A stretch of 64,000 nt of DNA, taken from Streptoverticillium olivoreticuli subsp. olivoreticuli. Lineage in GTDB: Bacteria > Actinomycetota > Actinomycetes > Streptomycetales > Streptomycetaceae. The DNA is taken from positions 930,001-994,000 of the forward strand of contig NZ_CP031455.1 of the NCBI RefSeq assembly GCF_003391135.1, given 5' to 3'. Of the stretch, positions 42,758 to 51,140 are shown in pieces. The stretch's first letter is position 1. Each line of letters begins with the position of its first letter. A program made the translations under genes and the position numbers. The notes beneath the pieces are model-generated. The model searched no databases. It was given only the letters and a program-made list of their open reading frames with translations, and was not told the origin of the DNA.

Positions 42758-44155
42758 TCAGCCTGCCTGATCGCCGGACCGGTGGGTCGGGAAGCTCTCG
42801 TCCCGCACATCGGGTGGGCTCCCCGAGGGCACGGGAGGCGGGGGCGCGGCGGACGCCACCGCGTGCCGGAGCGCGATCAATGTGTAGAGGCCGGTCGCCA
42901 CGGTGCACACGCCGCCGACCAGGAAGATGACGTCGATACGGCCGAAGTCCATGCCCGCCCAGCGCCCGTGGAAGCCGTTGAGCACGGTCCCCGCGAGCAC
43001 TCCGGACAGTGCGACAGAGGTGAGCGAGGCGAGCTGGGCGACCGGGTCGAAGACCGACATGATGCGTCCCAGATGGTCGCGTGGGCTTTGCTGAATGATC
43101 AACGGCGACGAGACCGCGTTGAGCGCGCCGAGCGCCAGTCCGAACAGCAGCGAGACGACCGCGGCGGTCAGGATGCCGGTTGCCCGTGAGTAGGCGACGA
43201 GCAGCAGCCCGAAGAGCAGCACGCTGCCCTGGAAGACCCGGGCGTGTCCGGCGCGGTCGCCGAGCCGTCCGCCGAGCAGTGCCCCAACGGCCGTACCGGC
43301 GCCGAAGAGTGCCTCGAGCGTCCCGAACCAACTGGGCGAGGCATGCAGGTTCTCCGGGACGAAGTACACCTCCAGGGTGTTGAGTGCCCCGGTGCCGGCG
43401 GTCATCAGAACGGCGGCGGTCAGGATGGTCCGCAGCACGCGGTTGCCGAACAACAGACGTGCCGCCGACAGCAGTTCACCCCGCACCCGGGGCCGCTCCG
43501 TGGGTGCGTGCCCGTCCGATGCCTGCGAGTGCGCCCGCTCCGGCTCGTTGTAGTGCACCGCTCGGATCGCCCCGTACGACACCAGGTAGGTCAGCGCGTC
43601 GAATACGAGGACCCAGCGCACCCCGAACGCCATCACCAGCGGCGCGGCCGCCGCCGGCCCGGCCATCCCCGCCAGCGCCGAAGCCGTCTGGGTGTAGCTG
43701 AACGCCCGGCCGTGCTGTTCTGCGGGCACCACATCGCTGATCATGACGAATCGTGAGGCGCGGAAGAACTGTGCCGCCGCGGCGGTCAGTGCCAGCGCCC
43801 CGCCGAGGCAGAGCGGCAGCACCAAGGGCGGCAGAGACCCGGCGGGTGAAAAGGTCAGCAGGGCCACGCCTGTGATGACAGCCGCCCGGAAGAGCTCGGA
43901 CCGGAGCATGGTCCGCTGTTTGTGCCACCGGTCGACCAGGGTTCCGGCGAGCGGTGCGACCACGATCCCCGCGACGTACATGGTCATCAGCAGCCCCGCC
44001 GTCACGGTCGGAGCGTAGGCCTCGCCGCGCAACAGCTCCGTGCTCACCCACAGCAGCAACGCGGTGCCGAAGGCGTAGTCGCCGACCAGAGAGAGGGCCT
44101 GCCCTGCCCAGAGCAGCCGGAAGCTTCTGTTGATCAACATGTCATTGATCAACAT
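42758..44155 (-). CDS. MFS transporter of the radical-SAM peptide operon
   Basis: A 465-residue membrane protein with about 12 helices (SFRLLWAGQALSLVGDYAFG first, then RWHKQRTML in loop 2-3), similar to MFS proteins of the enterobactin-exporter type. ATG 44155 lies inside the end of the radical SAM gene (shared ATGTTGA-type overlap); a second in-frame ATG is at 44140. A tandem MLINDMLIN start reflects a short DNA repeat. The overlap ties it to the SPASM enzyme and the small precursor peptide, so it most likely exports the finished product and may give self-immunity. Confidence 0.88.
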   Translation of the reverse strand: MLINDMLINRSFRLLWAGQALSLVGDYAFGTALLLWVSTELLRGEAYAPTVTAGLLMTMYVAGIVVAPLAGTLVDRWHKQRTMLRSELFRAAVITGVALLTFSPAGSLPPLVLPLCLGGALALTAAAAQFFRASRFVMISDVVPAEQHGRAFSYTQTASALAGMAGPAAAAPLVMAFGVRWVLVFDALTYLVSYGAIRAVHYNEPERAHSQASDGHAPTERPRVRGELLSAARLLFGNRVLRTILTAAVLMTAGTGALNTLEVYFVPENLHASPSWFGTLEALFGAGTAVGALLGGRLGDRAGHARVFQGSVLLFGLLLVAYSRATGILTAAVVSLLFGLALGALNAVSSPLIIQQSPRDHLGRIMSVFDPVAQLASLTSVALSGVLAGTVLNGFHGRWAGMDFGRIDVIFLVGGVCTVATGLYTLIALRHAVASAAPPPPVPSGSPPDVRDESFPTHRSGDQAG

Positions 44156-45537
44156 GCCATGGGCGTCAGCCCGTTCATCTCGGCCACAAGGTCGAAGCGC
44201 TCCTCCAACGTGAACTTGTACGGTGGACAGGGGACTGCGCCCTCGCGCCACTGTTTGGGGCAGGCACCGCCACAGACGGGGAAGAAGTAGCAGGAGTGGC
44301 AGGGCGTTTCGCCGGTCGCCACGGCGTCATGCCAGTCGTCGAACGGTCCGAGCGGGCGTGGCGCGCCCACGGGCAGCGTCTCGATCAGGCCGAGGCCGCC
44401 GCCCTTCTCGTGCTGTGGCACCAAGGGATATTCCGAGCACGAGAACATCGCGCCGCTGCTGCTGTGGATCTCCACGGACTGCGATACGGCGGCGCACAGC
44501 ACGCCTTCCGGCTCGTTCGGCAGGGCCGTGAAACGCAGGCCGAGCCGGTTCATGCGCCGCATCCAGTCGACCTCATGACGTGCGTATACGCGCCGGTCGA
44601 TCTCGACCCGTGACACATCGTTGCCCCAGGGATACACCGGAGCGAGATTGAACAGTACCTGTTCATTGGAGAATCCCAGGCCGGCCATGGTGTCGAGATA
44701 TTCGTCGACCCATTCCATGTTCTCCACATCTATATTGGTGCGGAGAATGAACAGCACATCGGCGAGGGTGTCGTCCCGCAGCGCTTCGAGCAGGAGTCGC
44801 GTGGTGCGCTCGAAGGACTTCTTCCCGTTGCGCAGCGGCCGGTGGACATCGTGTACGCGGGCAGGCCCGTCCAAAGTGATGTCGAACTTGACCACTTGGC
44901 ATTCCCGCCGCAGCTTCCTGAGCTTTTCCAGGGTGAGCAGCGTACCGTTGGTCACCATGCGGGAAACGTATTCGACACCCTTGTCCCGCGCCGCGGCGGT
45001 GAACCGCGCGCTCAGGTCCAGGATCATCGGATAGCCGATCATGGGCTCGGCGCCGAACCAGCTGACCGCCACGGAACGGGTGGCCTGCGCCTCGATGCCC
45101 GCCAGTACGCGCCGGGCGACCGCGTCCCGGTGCCGCCCCGAGAGCCGGCCGCGGGTGTGCTCCTGGCCGCAGTAGGAGCAACCCATGTTGCAGTACGTCG
45201 TGGGAAGCAGGACATAGCGGAGGGCGCTGCGGTCCGCCGAGGCGGCGCGCTGGCGGGCGAGTACGACGTCCAGTTCCGGCGCGGCGTCCGGGCCTGCGGC
45301 GACCACCGCCTCTATCTCTCGAAGCCCCTCGAGCAGTTCGGGGTCGATCCCTTCGAGCCGCCCTTCGGCCAGCCGTGCCGCGGCCTCTTCCGGGACGCAG
45401 ACCATCGAGCCCGTGCGGGTGGCATACAGCATGCGCATGCGCCGAGTGCCGTCGTGCAGATACGTACGCCCGCTCACCCGTACGTAATTGCTCACGCGTT
45501 CATGGGCGGTCGTTGGTGCCGTTTCCGGCAACGACAT
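44149..45537 (-). CDS. Radical SAM/SPASM peptide maturase
   Basis: A 462-residue enzyme; ATG 45537 has GGGAGG 6 bases upstream. The radical SAM core has the [4Fe-4S] motif CNMGCSYC (about residue 130), preceded by RYVLLPTTY. The C-terminal SPASM domain, for auxiliary clusters, shows CSEYPLV, then CHSCYFFPVCGGACPKQW and a final Cys in AVPCPPY. The first ~110 residues look like a peptide-recognition region. SPASM enzymes crosslink or otherwise modify ribosomal peptides. A 24-codon peptide ending VCGHGC lies 104 bases upstream on the same strand and is the obvious substrate. The likely chemistry is a thioether or C-C crosslink. Confidence 0.92.
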   Translation of the reverse strand: MSLPETAPTTAHERVSNYVRVSGRTYLHDGTRRMRMLYATRTGSMVCVPEEAAARLAEGRLEGIDPELLEGLREIEAVVAAGPDAAPELDVVLARQRAASADRSALRYVLLPTTYCNMGCSYCGQEHTRGRLSGRHRDAVARRVLAGIEAQATRSVAVSWFGAEPMIGYPMILDLSARFTAAARDKGVEYVSRMVTNGTLLTLEKLRKLRRECQVVKFDITLDGPARVHDVHRPLRNGKKSFERTTRLLLEALRDDTLADVLFILRTNIDVENMEWVDEYLDTMAGLGFSNEQVLFNLAPVYPWGNDVSRVEIDRRVYARHEVDWMRRMNRLGLRFTALPNEPEGVLCAAVSQSVEIHSSSGAMFSCSEYPLVPQHEKGGGLGLIETLPVGAPRPLGPFDDWHDAVATGETPCHSCYFFPVCGGACPKQWREGAVPCPPYKFTLEERFDLVAEMNGLTPMAC

Positions 45538-45564
45538 GAGGTCCTCCCGACAGGCTCTGCTACC

Positions 45565-45617
45565 GCGTGACAGCGTCACGCCTGGACAGGTGAAAGGCCG
45601 CCACGCGGCATGCCGCG
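45565..45617 (-). promoter_or_regulatory. Two hairpins between precursor peptide and maturase genes
   Basis: GCGTGAC-agc-GTCACGC (45565-45581) and the perfect palindrome CGCGGCATGCCGCG (45604-45617) lie between the 24-codon peptide gene and the radical SAM gene. Such stem-loops often act as partial terminators or stabilise the precursor mRNA, so that more peptide than enzyme is made. Confidence 0.5.
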
Positions 45618-45641
45618 CGAGAGATCTGCTCTGCTAGCGGA

Positions 45642-45716
45642 TCAACACCCGTGCCCGCAGACGCCGTTCTTCTCGCCTACGTAGGAGGAGGAGTTGGACG
45701 TCGTCAGCTTGATCAT
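45642..45716 (-). CDS. 24-residue RiPP precursor peptide candidate
   Basis: ATG 45716 is preceded by AGAGG with about 8 bases spacing. The peptide has 24 residues. It begins MIKLTTSNSSSY (Ser/Thr-rich) and ends GEKNGVCGHGC, with two Cys bracketing Gly-His-Gly at the very C-terminus. It is the first gene of a three-gene minus-strand operon with a SPASM radical SAM enzyme and an MFS exporter. Short length, C-terminal Cys and position directly before a SPASM maturase make it a good RiPP precursor. No protease gene is evident, so the leader may be removed by a general protease or not at all. I cannot assign it to a known class. Confidence 0.7.
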   Translation of the reverse strand: MIKLTTSNSSSYVGEKNGVCGHGC

Positions 45717-45836
45717 GACATGCCTCTCGTCGATTGATTCCCGGCTCTTGCCTGGCCCGGCGGGCTGACTTGAATAGTCCACGGGAACGAGAGATGGGGT
45801 AAGGAGCGGAAGCAGCCACAGCGGAAACAGACACAA

Positions 45837-46280
45837 AGGGCGGAACCGTGCAGCCGGAATTGGACCGCCCGCTTCCTCTCCCGGGAATGGCCCGCGAATG
45901 CGGGGACTGTCACGCGAAAGATTTGTTTGCCCGGCTCACGGCGCACCGAGCCGTGTGAGGAGGGTGAACGGGAGCAGCTGCGGGTTGAGCCGGGCAGGCG
46001 AACGATCCGGCAGCCGATCGGCTCCGGGGTGTCCGGTCGGGGGCGCGTCGTCGGTATGTCACTGTTCGGCGGCGTCGCCACACATGGCCGGGTGGGCGCT
46101 ATGCGCGACTGCCGGAGGGCAGCGGGAGTCATCCCTACGGCCGGACGGAGGCCGGCAGGAGAACCGGATGGCGAGTCCCGCCCACAGCACCGTCGCCGCG
46201 GCGGCGACGAGCCCGGCGGGCCCTGTGGCGCGGTGCACGTCGGCGGCGGAGTGCACGATCTGGGTTCCCGGAGCCTCGCC
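45837..46280. other. Gap without a supported gene
   Basis: This stretch lies upstream of the peptide operon promoter. It contains a CGGCTC...GAGCCG inverted repeat near 45.94 kb and short frames with no recognisable domain. It may hold the degraded 5' part of the sensor-like remnant that follows. Confidence 0.35.
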
Positions 46281-46655
46281 GACGACGACTATCTGGCGCG
46301 GATTCACCACACCGCACGCCTGGCGGAGACCGCCCTCGACACCGTGGTCGACCGCGTGTGCCAACAACTCGTGGGGCTGCTCGCTCTGCAAGGCTGCCGC
46401 TTCGAATACGACACGCTCATCGGGCACCCACCACGGCTGGAAGAGGACGGCACGATCAGCTGGGGTCACCGGCGGTGGGACGCGTCCCGCGACGGGCTCC
46501 TGGACGAGGAGGTGGAGCTCCGGGTCCTCCACAACGAGCATTTCCACGGCCGGTTCATGCTCCGGCCGACCCCGGGCACGGTACTCCCGCTCGCGGCCCG
46601 CCTGGTCGCGGTGACTCTGGCCGACCAAGCCGGAGCGGCGTTCGAGACCGTTGGC
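46281..46655 (+). pseudogene. C-terminal remnant of a DUF4118/KdpD-like sensor protein
   Basis: The frame reads DDDYLARIHHTARLAETALD, then DRVCQQLVGLLALQGCRFEY, HPPRLEEDGTISWG and FHGRFMLRPTPG, ending AVTLADQAGAAFE. This matches the C-terminal GAF-like half of Streptomyces DUF4118 membrane sensors. The membrane-spanning N-terminal half is missing, and the tail after AAFE runs on into unrelated sequence antisense to the next gene. It is best read as a gene remnant. Confidence 0.5.
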
Positions 46656-46708
46656 CGAGCCAGTACCGCGGACAGCCCGTACGCTGCGCGGAGTGAATTC
46701 GGCGCCCT

Positions 46709-47182
46709 TTACCGGGGAGACCAGTGCCGGATCTTTGCGATCACCAGCCCGATGGTATTGACCGAATCTCGGATCCGATCGTTCCGCTGATGGACGGTGA
46801 CCTTCTCGGTCACATGGTCGCGGACCTCGGCAACCAGATCCCCGATCATGACGAGCACCGTTGCGGTCGTGATCTGCCTGCTGGTCGCCGCATCGATGTC
46901 CCAGTGATCATGGATTCCCAGCTCCACGACCAGGACGCCGATGATCAGAGCGAACCAGATTCCCGTCTTCTTCAGGAACGCGACGAGGTTGACGTTCTGC
47001 AACCGCATCGCCAGGCCGACGCTGACCAGGACAATCGCCGCCGCAGTAATGGCCAGGGCCTTCCACGACTGGTGGAATACGTCCATACCGAGGGCCAGGA
47101 ACACGAGCAGCCACGCTGTGCCCTGCACCAGGGCACGCTCATCGTAAGAGGGTCCTGGAGCGAGCCCGTCAGCTCGTGCCAT
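46709..47182 (-). CDS. Small integral membrane protein, unknown function
   Basis: A 157-residue protein; ATG 47182 has GAAAGGAG 6 bases upstream. Four hydrophobic segments: about residues 20-38 (GTAWLLVFLALGMDVF), 42-60 (ALAITAAAIVLVSVGLAM), 68-90 (TGIWFALIIGVLVVELGI) and a weaker one near 105-118. The C-terminal ~35 residues are charged (VRDHVTEKVTVHQRNDRIRD). No motif identifies its job. It overlaps only the non-conserved tail of the remnant on the other strand. Confidence 0.7.
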   Translation of the reverse strand: MARADGLAPGPSYDERALVQGTAWLLVFLALGMDVFHQSWKALAITAAAIVLVSVGLAMRLQNVNLVAFLKKTGIWFALIIGVLVVELGIHDHWDIDAATSRQITTATVLVMIGDLVAEVRDHVTEKVTVHQRNDRIRDSVNTIGLVIAKIRHWSPR

Positions 47183-47370
47183 GGCACTCCTTTCGACAGT
47201 TTGCGACGGCGCGGAGACCACAGGTAACAGCGTAGGAGCGTCTTCAGGACATCCGGTGCAGGAGGGCGCGTCAGGGTGTCGTAAACGCGGTGGTGCGAGC
47301 ATCAGCGTGCGCCGTTGTGCCGAGTTCGACTGCCACGCGCGGTCCCTGTGATGTCAGTTCACCACCAAGG

Positions 47371-47580
47371 TCAATGTGACGGGGGTATCCGCTCCGGCCT
47401 GGCCATGGTGCGGTTCACCCTCGTACAGGCGTCGGAGTCGACGCCCAGCACCTGGAGAACCGGGCTGTCCAGGGCGCCGGCCGCGATCCGCCGGAGCATC
47501 GCGCATCGCAAGAAGGTGCGGATGGTCGGGGTGCCCAGCTGTATCGGGCGATGAGCATGGAAGGCAGCGAGGAACGACAT
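47371..47580 (-). CDS. Small hypothetical protein, 69 residues
   Basis: The start codon is ATG 47580, with GGAGGG about 8 bases upstream. The 69-codon frame has strongly G/C-biased third positions throughout, as expected for real coding sequence here. The product begins MSFLAAFHAHRPIQLG, contains the stretch RTFLRCAMLRRIAAG, and ends in a Pro/Arg-rich tail. It has no signal peptide or recognised domain. It is isolated between the membrane protein gene and the ketosynthase-like fragment. Confidence 0.5.
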   Translation of the reverse strand: MSFLAAFHAHRPIQLGTPTIRTFLRCAMLRRIAAGALDSPVLQVLGVDSDACTRVNRTMARPERIPPSH

Positions 47581-47828
47581 GACAGAGTCCCTCCGTCGGG
47601 CGAGCGCCGCACGACCGGGAAACGACGAGAGCTGGTGAGGACGGCGCGTCGACTTCACTGTTCGAGCTCGCCCAGCACACCGGCGACGTCCGCAACAGGG
47701 ACGCACAGAACCGCTCCGCGACCGTTTGAAACGCATCAAAACCGCCGTCCCCTGCCGCTGGTCAGGGGCAACGATGGGAAGAGTGGTCAAGAGAGCTCGC
47801 GCGCGACGAGACCAAAGGGGAGGGTCAC

Positions 47829-48212
47829 ATGGCCATGGACGGCATCATCACATTTCCCGGAGCCGTCACGTGCGAATCCCGGAAGGCCACCCACCTCGAC
47901 CACACCGAGGCCCTGCACCGCGCCGTCCACGCCGCACGCCGCGCCCTGAGCGATGCCTCCGCGGACGCCTCCGAGGTCGATGTCATCATCTACATCGCCT
48001 CATTCCGCCAATTCCCACCGCGCTGGCAGTCAGCACGCGTCGCCCACGCCTTGAACACCCGGGACGATGTCGTGGCCTTCGACGTCCCCGGGGCACAGGC
48101 GGCCCTCAGGATGGCTTCGGCAATAAAGGAGACCGACAAGTCCGTACGTCGTGTCCTCGTCATCGATGCCGAGGAGAAGGCCCGTCCCTCCGCGGTACTG
48201 CTGCCGGCCTGA
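47829..48212 (+). CDS. Short ketosynthase-III-like protein lacking the active-site Cys
   Basis: A 127-residue protein with a good ribosome site (GGGGAGGG). It resembles the N-terminal half of FabH-type ketosynthase III: AARRALSDASADASEVDVII, RVAHALNTRDDVVAFDV, and RRVLVIDAEE. Where FabH has the catalytic Cys in an FD...CAGF context, this protein reads FDVPGAQAAL, placing Gln 90 at that position. It stops where FabH enters the second half, so the His and Asn of the triad are absent. It is either a truncated gene or a small stand-alone thiolase-fold protein without condensing activity. Confidence 0.55.
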   Translation: MAMDGIITFPGAVTCESRKATHLDHTEALHRAVHAARRALSDASADASEVDVIIYIASFRQFPPRWQSARVAHALNTRDDVVAFDVPGAQAALRMASAIKETDKSVRRVLVIDAEEKARPSAVLLPA

Positions 48213-48644
48213 TCTCGCAGATCCCACCAAGGCTTGGCCAAGGGCGGGAAACGCTGCCCGAACCAGGTAACCGTCATTGGTTGCGATCCATGCATTCGAC
48301 TGCCCGCGTGTCGGGGTGCTCTCGGTGATCCGGCGCGCGTCCTGCCCGCACAGGAGCCTGCGTTGCACGCCTCCGCGACCGCGTCGAATACCTCGGTCTG
48401 CATGGCTGCGCCGAGGGCATCGACGACGCCCTGAGATGCACGGCGCAGCGCCTGAACGCCGGCGAGTTCGGCCGTGGCCCGACCCGGGGCGTCCAGATCG
48501 GCAGCGAGCGCCAGGCAATGATGCCGAGCAGTCACTGCTCGGCATCGGCGCACAAGTCCCGGGCTCCGTCCGCCAGTTCCTTTGCCGATGCGGGGAGCAC
48601 GGGTATGTCCGCTCACCCACCCCGGATGTTGCCGGACGTGCGGG
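48213..48644. other. Gap without a supported gene
   Basis: I see short frames on both strands, for example one reading LRDRVEYLGLHG on the plus strand, but no start with a ribosome site and no recognisable domain. It could be the eroded second half of the ketosynthase-like gene or other debris. Confidence 0.3.
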
Positions 48645-48878
48645 TCACCCCTGGTGGGCGGCTCCCGGGGAGTGCCTGACAATGGTCAGGTGTTCCGCAT
48701 GCCAGCCGTTTTCGTCTTCCACGGGCACGTAAGTCACCCGCAAGCCCTCGACGACAAAGGTTCCGTCCTCGATGACCCGGCTGTCCACCCTCACCTCACG
48801 GCCGTCGTCCCCGTCTATGTACCCGACGCCCCGAGCTTGGTTGTACCACCGGACCACGCCACTGACCCTGTCAGCCAT
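48645..48878 (-). CDS. Cold-shock-domain-like small protein
   Basis: A 77-residue protein; ATG 48878 follows a strong GGAGGGG ribosome site. Residues 5-66 follow the cold-shock OB-fold pattern: SGVVRWYNQARGVGYIDGDD, then VRVDSRVIEDGTFVVEGLRV and a final beta strand (AEHLTIV). The first RNA-binding motif is altered (WYNQARGVGYI instead of WFNAEKGFGFI), and the FVHFS motif is changed to VRVDSRV, so nucleic-acid binding is uncertain. It is monocistronic. Confidence 0.7.
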   Translation of the reverse strand: MADRVSGVVRWYNQARGVGYIDGDDGREVRVDSRVIEDGTFVVEGLRVTYVPVEDENGWHAEHLTIVRHSPGAAHQG

Positions 48879-48984
48879 GCTTTCCCCTCCCAAACCTGGT
48901 GCCTGCGCACACTGTTGACTATCGTACGGTTCATTCCCGCCCGACGCGGTGCGCACCCCAGGTGAATGCATCAACTCAGCTACA

Positions 48985-49125
48985 GCCACCGATGCTCAGC
49001 AGCCGCGCCTCAGCGTCCGGGGCGGCGGCGAGGGTGGCCCACAGGTGTTTCTCGGCGCGCACGCGCGAGCCGGAGACCAGCCGTTTCAGCACGGTCACCC
49101 CGGGCCGCACCACCACCGGGGTCCC
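48985..49125 (-). pseudogene. Remnant of a Tn3-type transposase (DUF4158 region)
   Basis: The minus strand reads RPGVTVLKRLVSGSRVRAEK followed by HLWATLAAAPDAEARLL. It resembles the N-terminal DUF4158 part of Tn3-family transposases (PGVTTLERLV...R..AE...). Only about 45 codons remain. It borders the cation transporter gene, which may have arrived or been trapped with the element. Confidence 0.4.
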
Positions 49126-49146
49126 CTTTGCCTGTCAGGCTTGTGA

Positions 49147-50268
49147 TCAGGCGTGGGCGTGGTGGTGGGCCAGGGTCGCGTGCGGGTCGGCGTTGTTGTG
49201 GTCGGTGGCAGGGTCGGCGTGGACGAGGGCGGCGGTCAGCCGGGGGACGGCGTGCAGGAGGGCGTGCTCGGCGTCGACGGCGACCCGGTGCGCGTCGCGG
49301 ACGCTGAGGTCGCCCGCCACGACGATGGCGACCTCGGCCCGCAGCTGGTGGCCGATCCACCGCATCCGCAGCTCGCCGACCTCCAGGATGCCGTCGACCT
49401 GGTGCAGGGCGGTTTCGGCGGTGTCGACCAGGGCGGGGTCGACCGCGTCCATCAGGCGGCGGAAGACCTCACGGACGGCACCCTTCAGGACGGCGAGGAT
49501 CGCGACGGTGATCAGGAGGCCGACGATCGGGTCGGCCAGGCGCCAGCCGAGTGCGGCGCCGACGGCGCCGAGCAGGACCGCGAGGGAGGTGAATCCGTCG
49601 GTGCGGGCGTGCAGCCCGTCGGCGACCAGGGCCGCCGAGCCGATCCGTTTGCCGGTGGTGATGCGGTAGCGGGCCACCCACTCGTTGCCGATGAAGCCGA
49701 TCAGCGCGGCGGCGACGACCGCGGGCAGATGGCTGATCTCGCGGGGGTTCAGCAGCCGGTCGATCGCGGTCCAAGCGGCCAGCCCGGAGGAGGCGGCGAT
49801 CGTGAGCACGATGAAGACGCCGGCCAGGTCCTCGGTGCGGCCGAAGCCGTAGGTGAACCGTCGGGTGGCCGCCCGGCGCCCGAGCACGAACGCGACGCCC
49901 AGCGGGAGCGCGGTCAGCGCGTCGGCGGCGTTGTGGACGGTGTCCCCCAGCAGCGCGACCGAGCCGGACACCACCACCACGACAGCCTGCAGAACGGCCG
50001 TCAGGCCCAGGACGCCGAGGGATATCCAGAGCGTGCGCATGCCCTCAGCGGAGGTCTCCATCGCCGAGTCGACCTTGTCCGCGGCCTCGTGACTGTGCGG
50101 CTTGACCAGGTGCGCGACCTGATGCCTGAACTGCGACCGCCGGCCCGCCCCGTGACCATGGCCGTCGTGGTCGTGATGGTGACCGTGCTGCTCTTGGTGG
50201 CCATGCCGGTGACCGCCGTGTCCGTGGTCGTGGCGGTGTGGCTGGTGGGGGGTGCTCTGGTTGCTCAC
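49147..50268 (-). CDS. Cation diffusion facilitator (Zn/Co/Ni efflux)
   Basis: A 373-residue transporter. The N-terminal ~45 residues are extremely His-rich (repeated HGH, HHH), a likely metal-binding tail. Six membrane helices follow, with the CDF hallmark GDTVHNAADALTALPL (transport site Asp/His/Asp) and ADGLHARTDGFTSLAVLLG in helix 5, then a cytoplasmic domain (HQVDGILEVGELRMRWIGHQ). A His-rich C-terminus ends HHHAHA. GTG 50268 lacks a strong ribosome site. It is divergent from an ArsR-type regulator 80 bases away that probably controls it in response to metal. Confidence 0.92.
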   Translation of the reverse strand: MSNQSTPHQPHRHDHGHGGHRHGHQEQHGHHHDHDGHGHGAGRRSQFRHQVAHLVKPHSHEAADKVDSAMETSAEGMRTLWISLGVLGLTAVLQAVVVVVSGSVALLGDTVHNAADALTALPLGVAFVLGRRAATRRFTYGFGRTEDLAGVFIVLTIAASSGLAAWTAIDRLLNPREISHLPAVVAAALIGFIGNEWVARYRITTGKRIGSAALVADGLHARTDGFTSLAVLLGAVGAALGWRLADPIVGLLITVAILAVLKGAVREVFRRLMDAVDPALVDTAETALHQVDGILEVGELRMRWIGHQLRAEVAIVVAGDLSVRDAHRVAVDAEHALLHAVPRLTAALVHADPATDHNNADPHATLAHHHAHA

Positions 50269-50312
50269 GACAGCTCACGCCTTCCGGATCAGGGGGCGAC
50301 AGGGCAGGCCGG

Positions 50313-50368
50313 TTGGACACCGGCCGCTCACCCCACCATTATGTGCGTATGAGCGCACGCATGCACCT
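50313..50368 (+). promoter_or_regulatory. Leaderless ArsR promoter with overlapping operator-like repeat
   Basis: TTGGAC (50313-50318) and CATTAT (50337-50342) are separated by 18 bases, a good sigma-70-type promoter. The regulator ATG at 50349 is only 6 bases after the -10 box, so the mRNA should begin at or next to the start codon. The sequence just after the -10 (TGCGTATGAGCGCACGCA) is an imperfect palindrome, suitable as the site where the ArsR protein blocks transcription. Confidence 0.5.
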
Positions 50369-50714
50369 ATCAGATGCGCACGGCCCGCAACAGCGAGACG
50401 GAGGCGGACAGGCAGAGCGGTATGCCGTGGCCGCGGAGGTCCTGGGACTGCTGGCCGACCGCACCCGCCTGGCCCTCCTGGAACATCTGGCCGGGGGCGA
50501 GGCGGATGTGACCACCCTCACCGAAGCGTGCGGGGTCGCCCGGCCCTCGGTGAGCCAGCACCTGGCCCGCCTCCGCCTGGCAGACCTGGTCACCACCCGC
50601 AAGGAAGGCCGCCGGGTGATCTACGCCCTCCGGCACGGACACATCAGGCGCTTGGTCGACGAGGCACTCCGGTCCGCCGACCACCGGCTCGGCGACCTCC
50701 CGCCCCACGACTGA
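50349..50714 (+). CDS. ArsR/SmtB-family metal-responsive repressor
   Basis: A 121-residue regulator. The winged HTH is clear: VLGLLADRTRLALLEHLAGG, LTEACGVARPSVSQHLARLR and DLVTTRKEGRRVIYAL. The C-terminal helix contains HGHIRRLVDEALRSADHR, with several His and Asp that could bind metal between subunits, as in the alpha-5 site of CzrA/NmtR-type sensors. An N-terminal His near MSARMHLSDAH may contribute. Its divergent neighbour is a CDF metal exporter, consistent with repression relieved by Zn, Co or Ni. Confidence 0.9.
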   Translation: MSARMHLSDAHGPQQRDGGGQAERYAVAAEVLGLLADRTRLALLEHLAGGEADVTTLTEACGVARPSVSQHLARLRLADLVTTRKEGRRVIYALRHGHIRRLVDEALRSADHRLGDLPPHD

Positions 50715-51140
50715 CCGGCCGACGGGACGGCACCGTCGGCGACCTACGGAAGCGCGATCACCCCAAGGCCTGTCGCAGAACTCCCACAGATGATCATTGA
50801 TGAGAATGACGCTGCGTCACATCGGCTACGGATGGAGACAGTTCGCGTCACGGAGCACTTCGCGCGTGAGTCCGCCGAACCTCGGCCGCACGGTGGTGCG
50901 GTGATCCCCAGTTTTCATCGGCCCAAGGGCGCGGCGGCGCGCCCAGCCTGCCAGGCCCGTTCGGTACGTACGGCGCGATGGCGCACGGCGATCGGCGGCG
51001 ACCGCGCTCCACGAATCAGTGAACTGCGCGCAATGCCTGCGGGCCGCACCGGAGCGAGCGGTAACGTTCGCGGGCGACGGCGAGTGCGGTTCGCCGTCGG
51101 TGCACGACGAGGCGAATCCCCTTTCCTGGAAGGAACATCC
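50715..51140. other. Gap without a supported gene
   Basis: This contains the promoter region of the lectin-LysM gene. An open frame runs through it in phase with that gene but has poor codon bias and no ribosome site, so I treat it as untranslated. I saw no other feature. Confidence 0.35.

Noticed and set aside
45634..45834. Longer ORFs covering the small peptide upstream of the SPASM gene
   Set aside because: They begin far upstream without a ribosome site and either read another frame or add an unlikely extension; the ATG at 45716 has its own ribosome site and gives the compact peptide.
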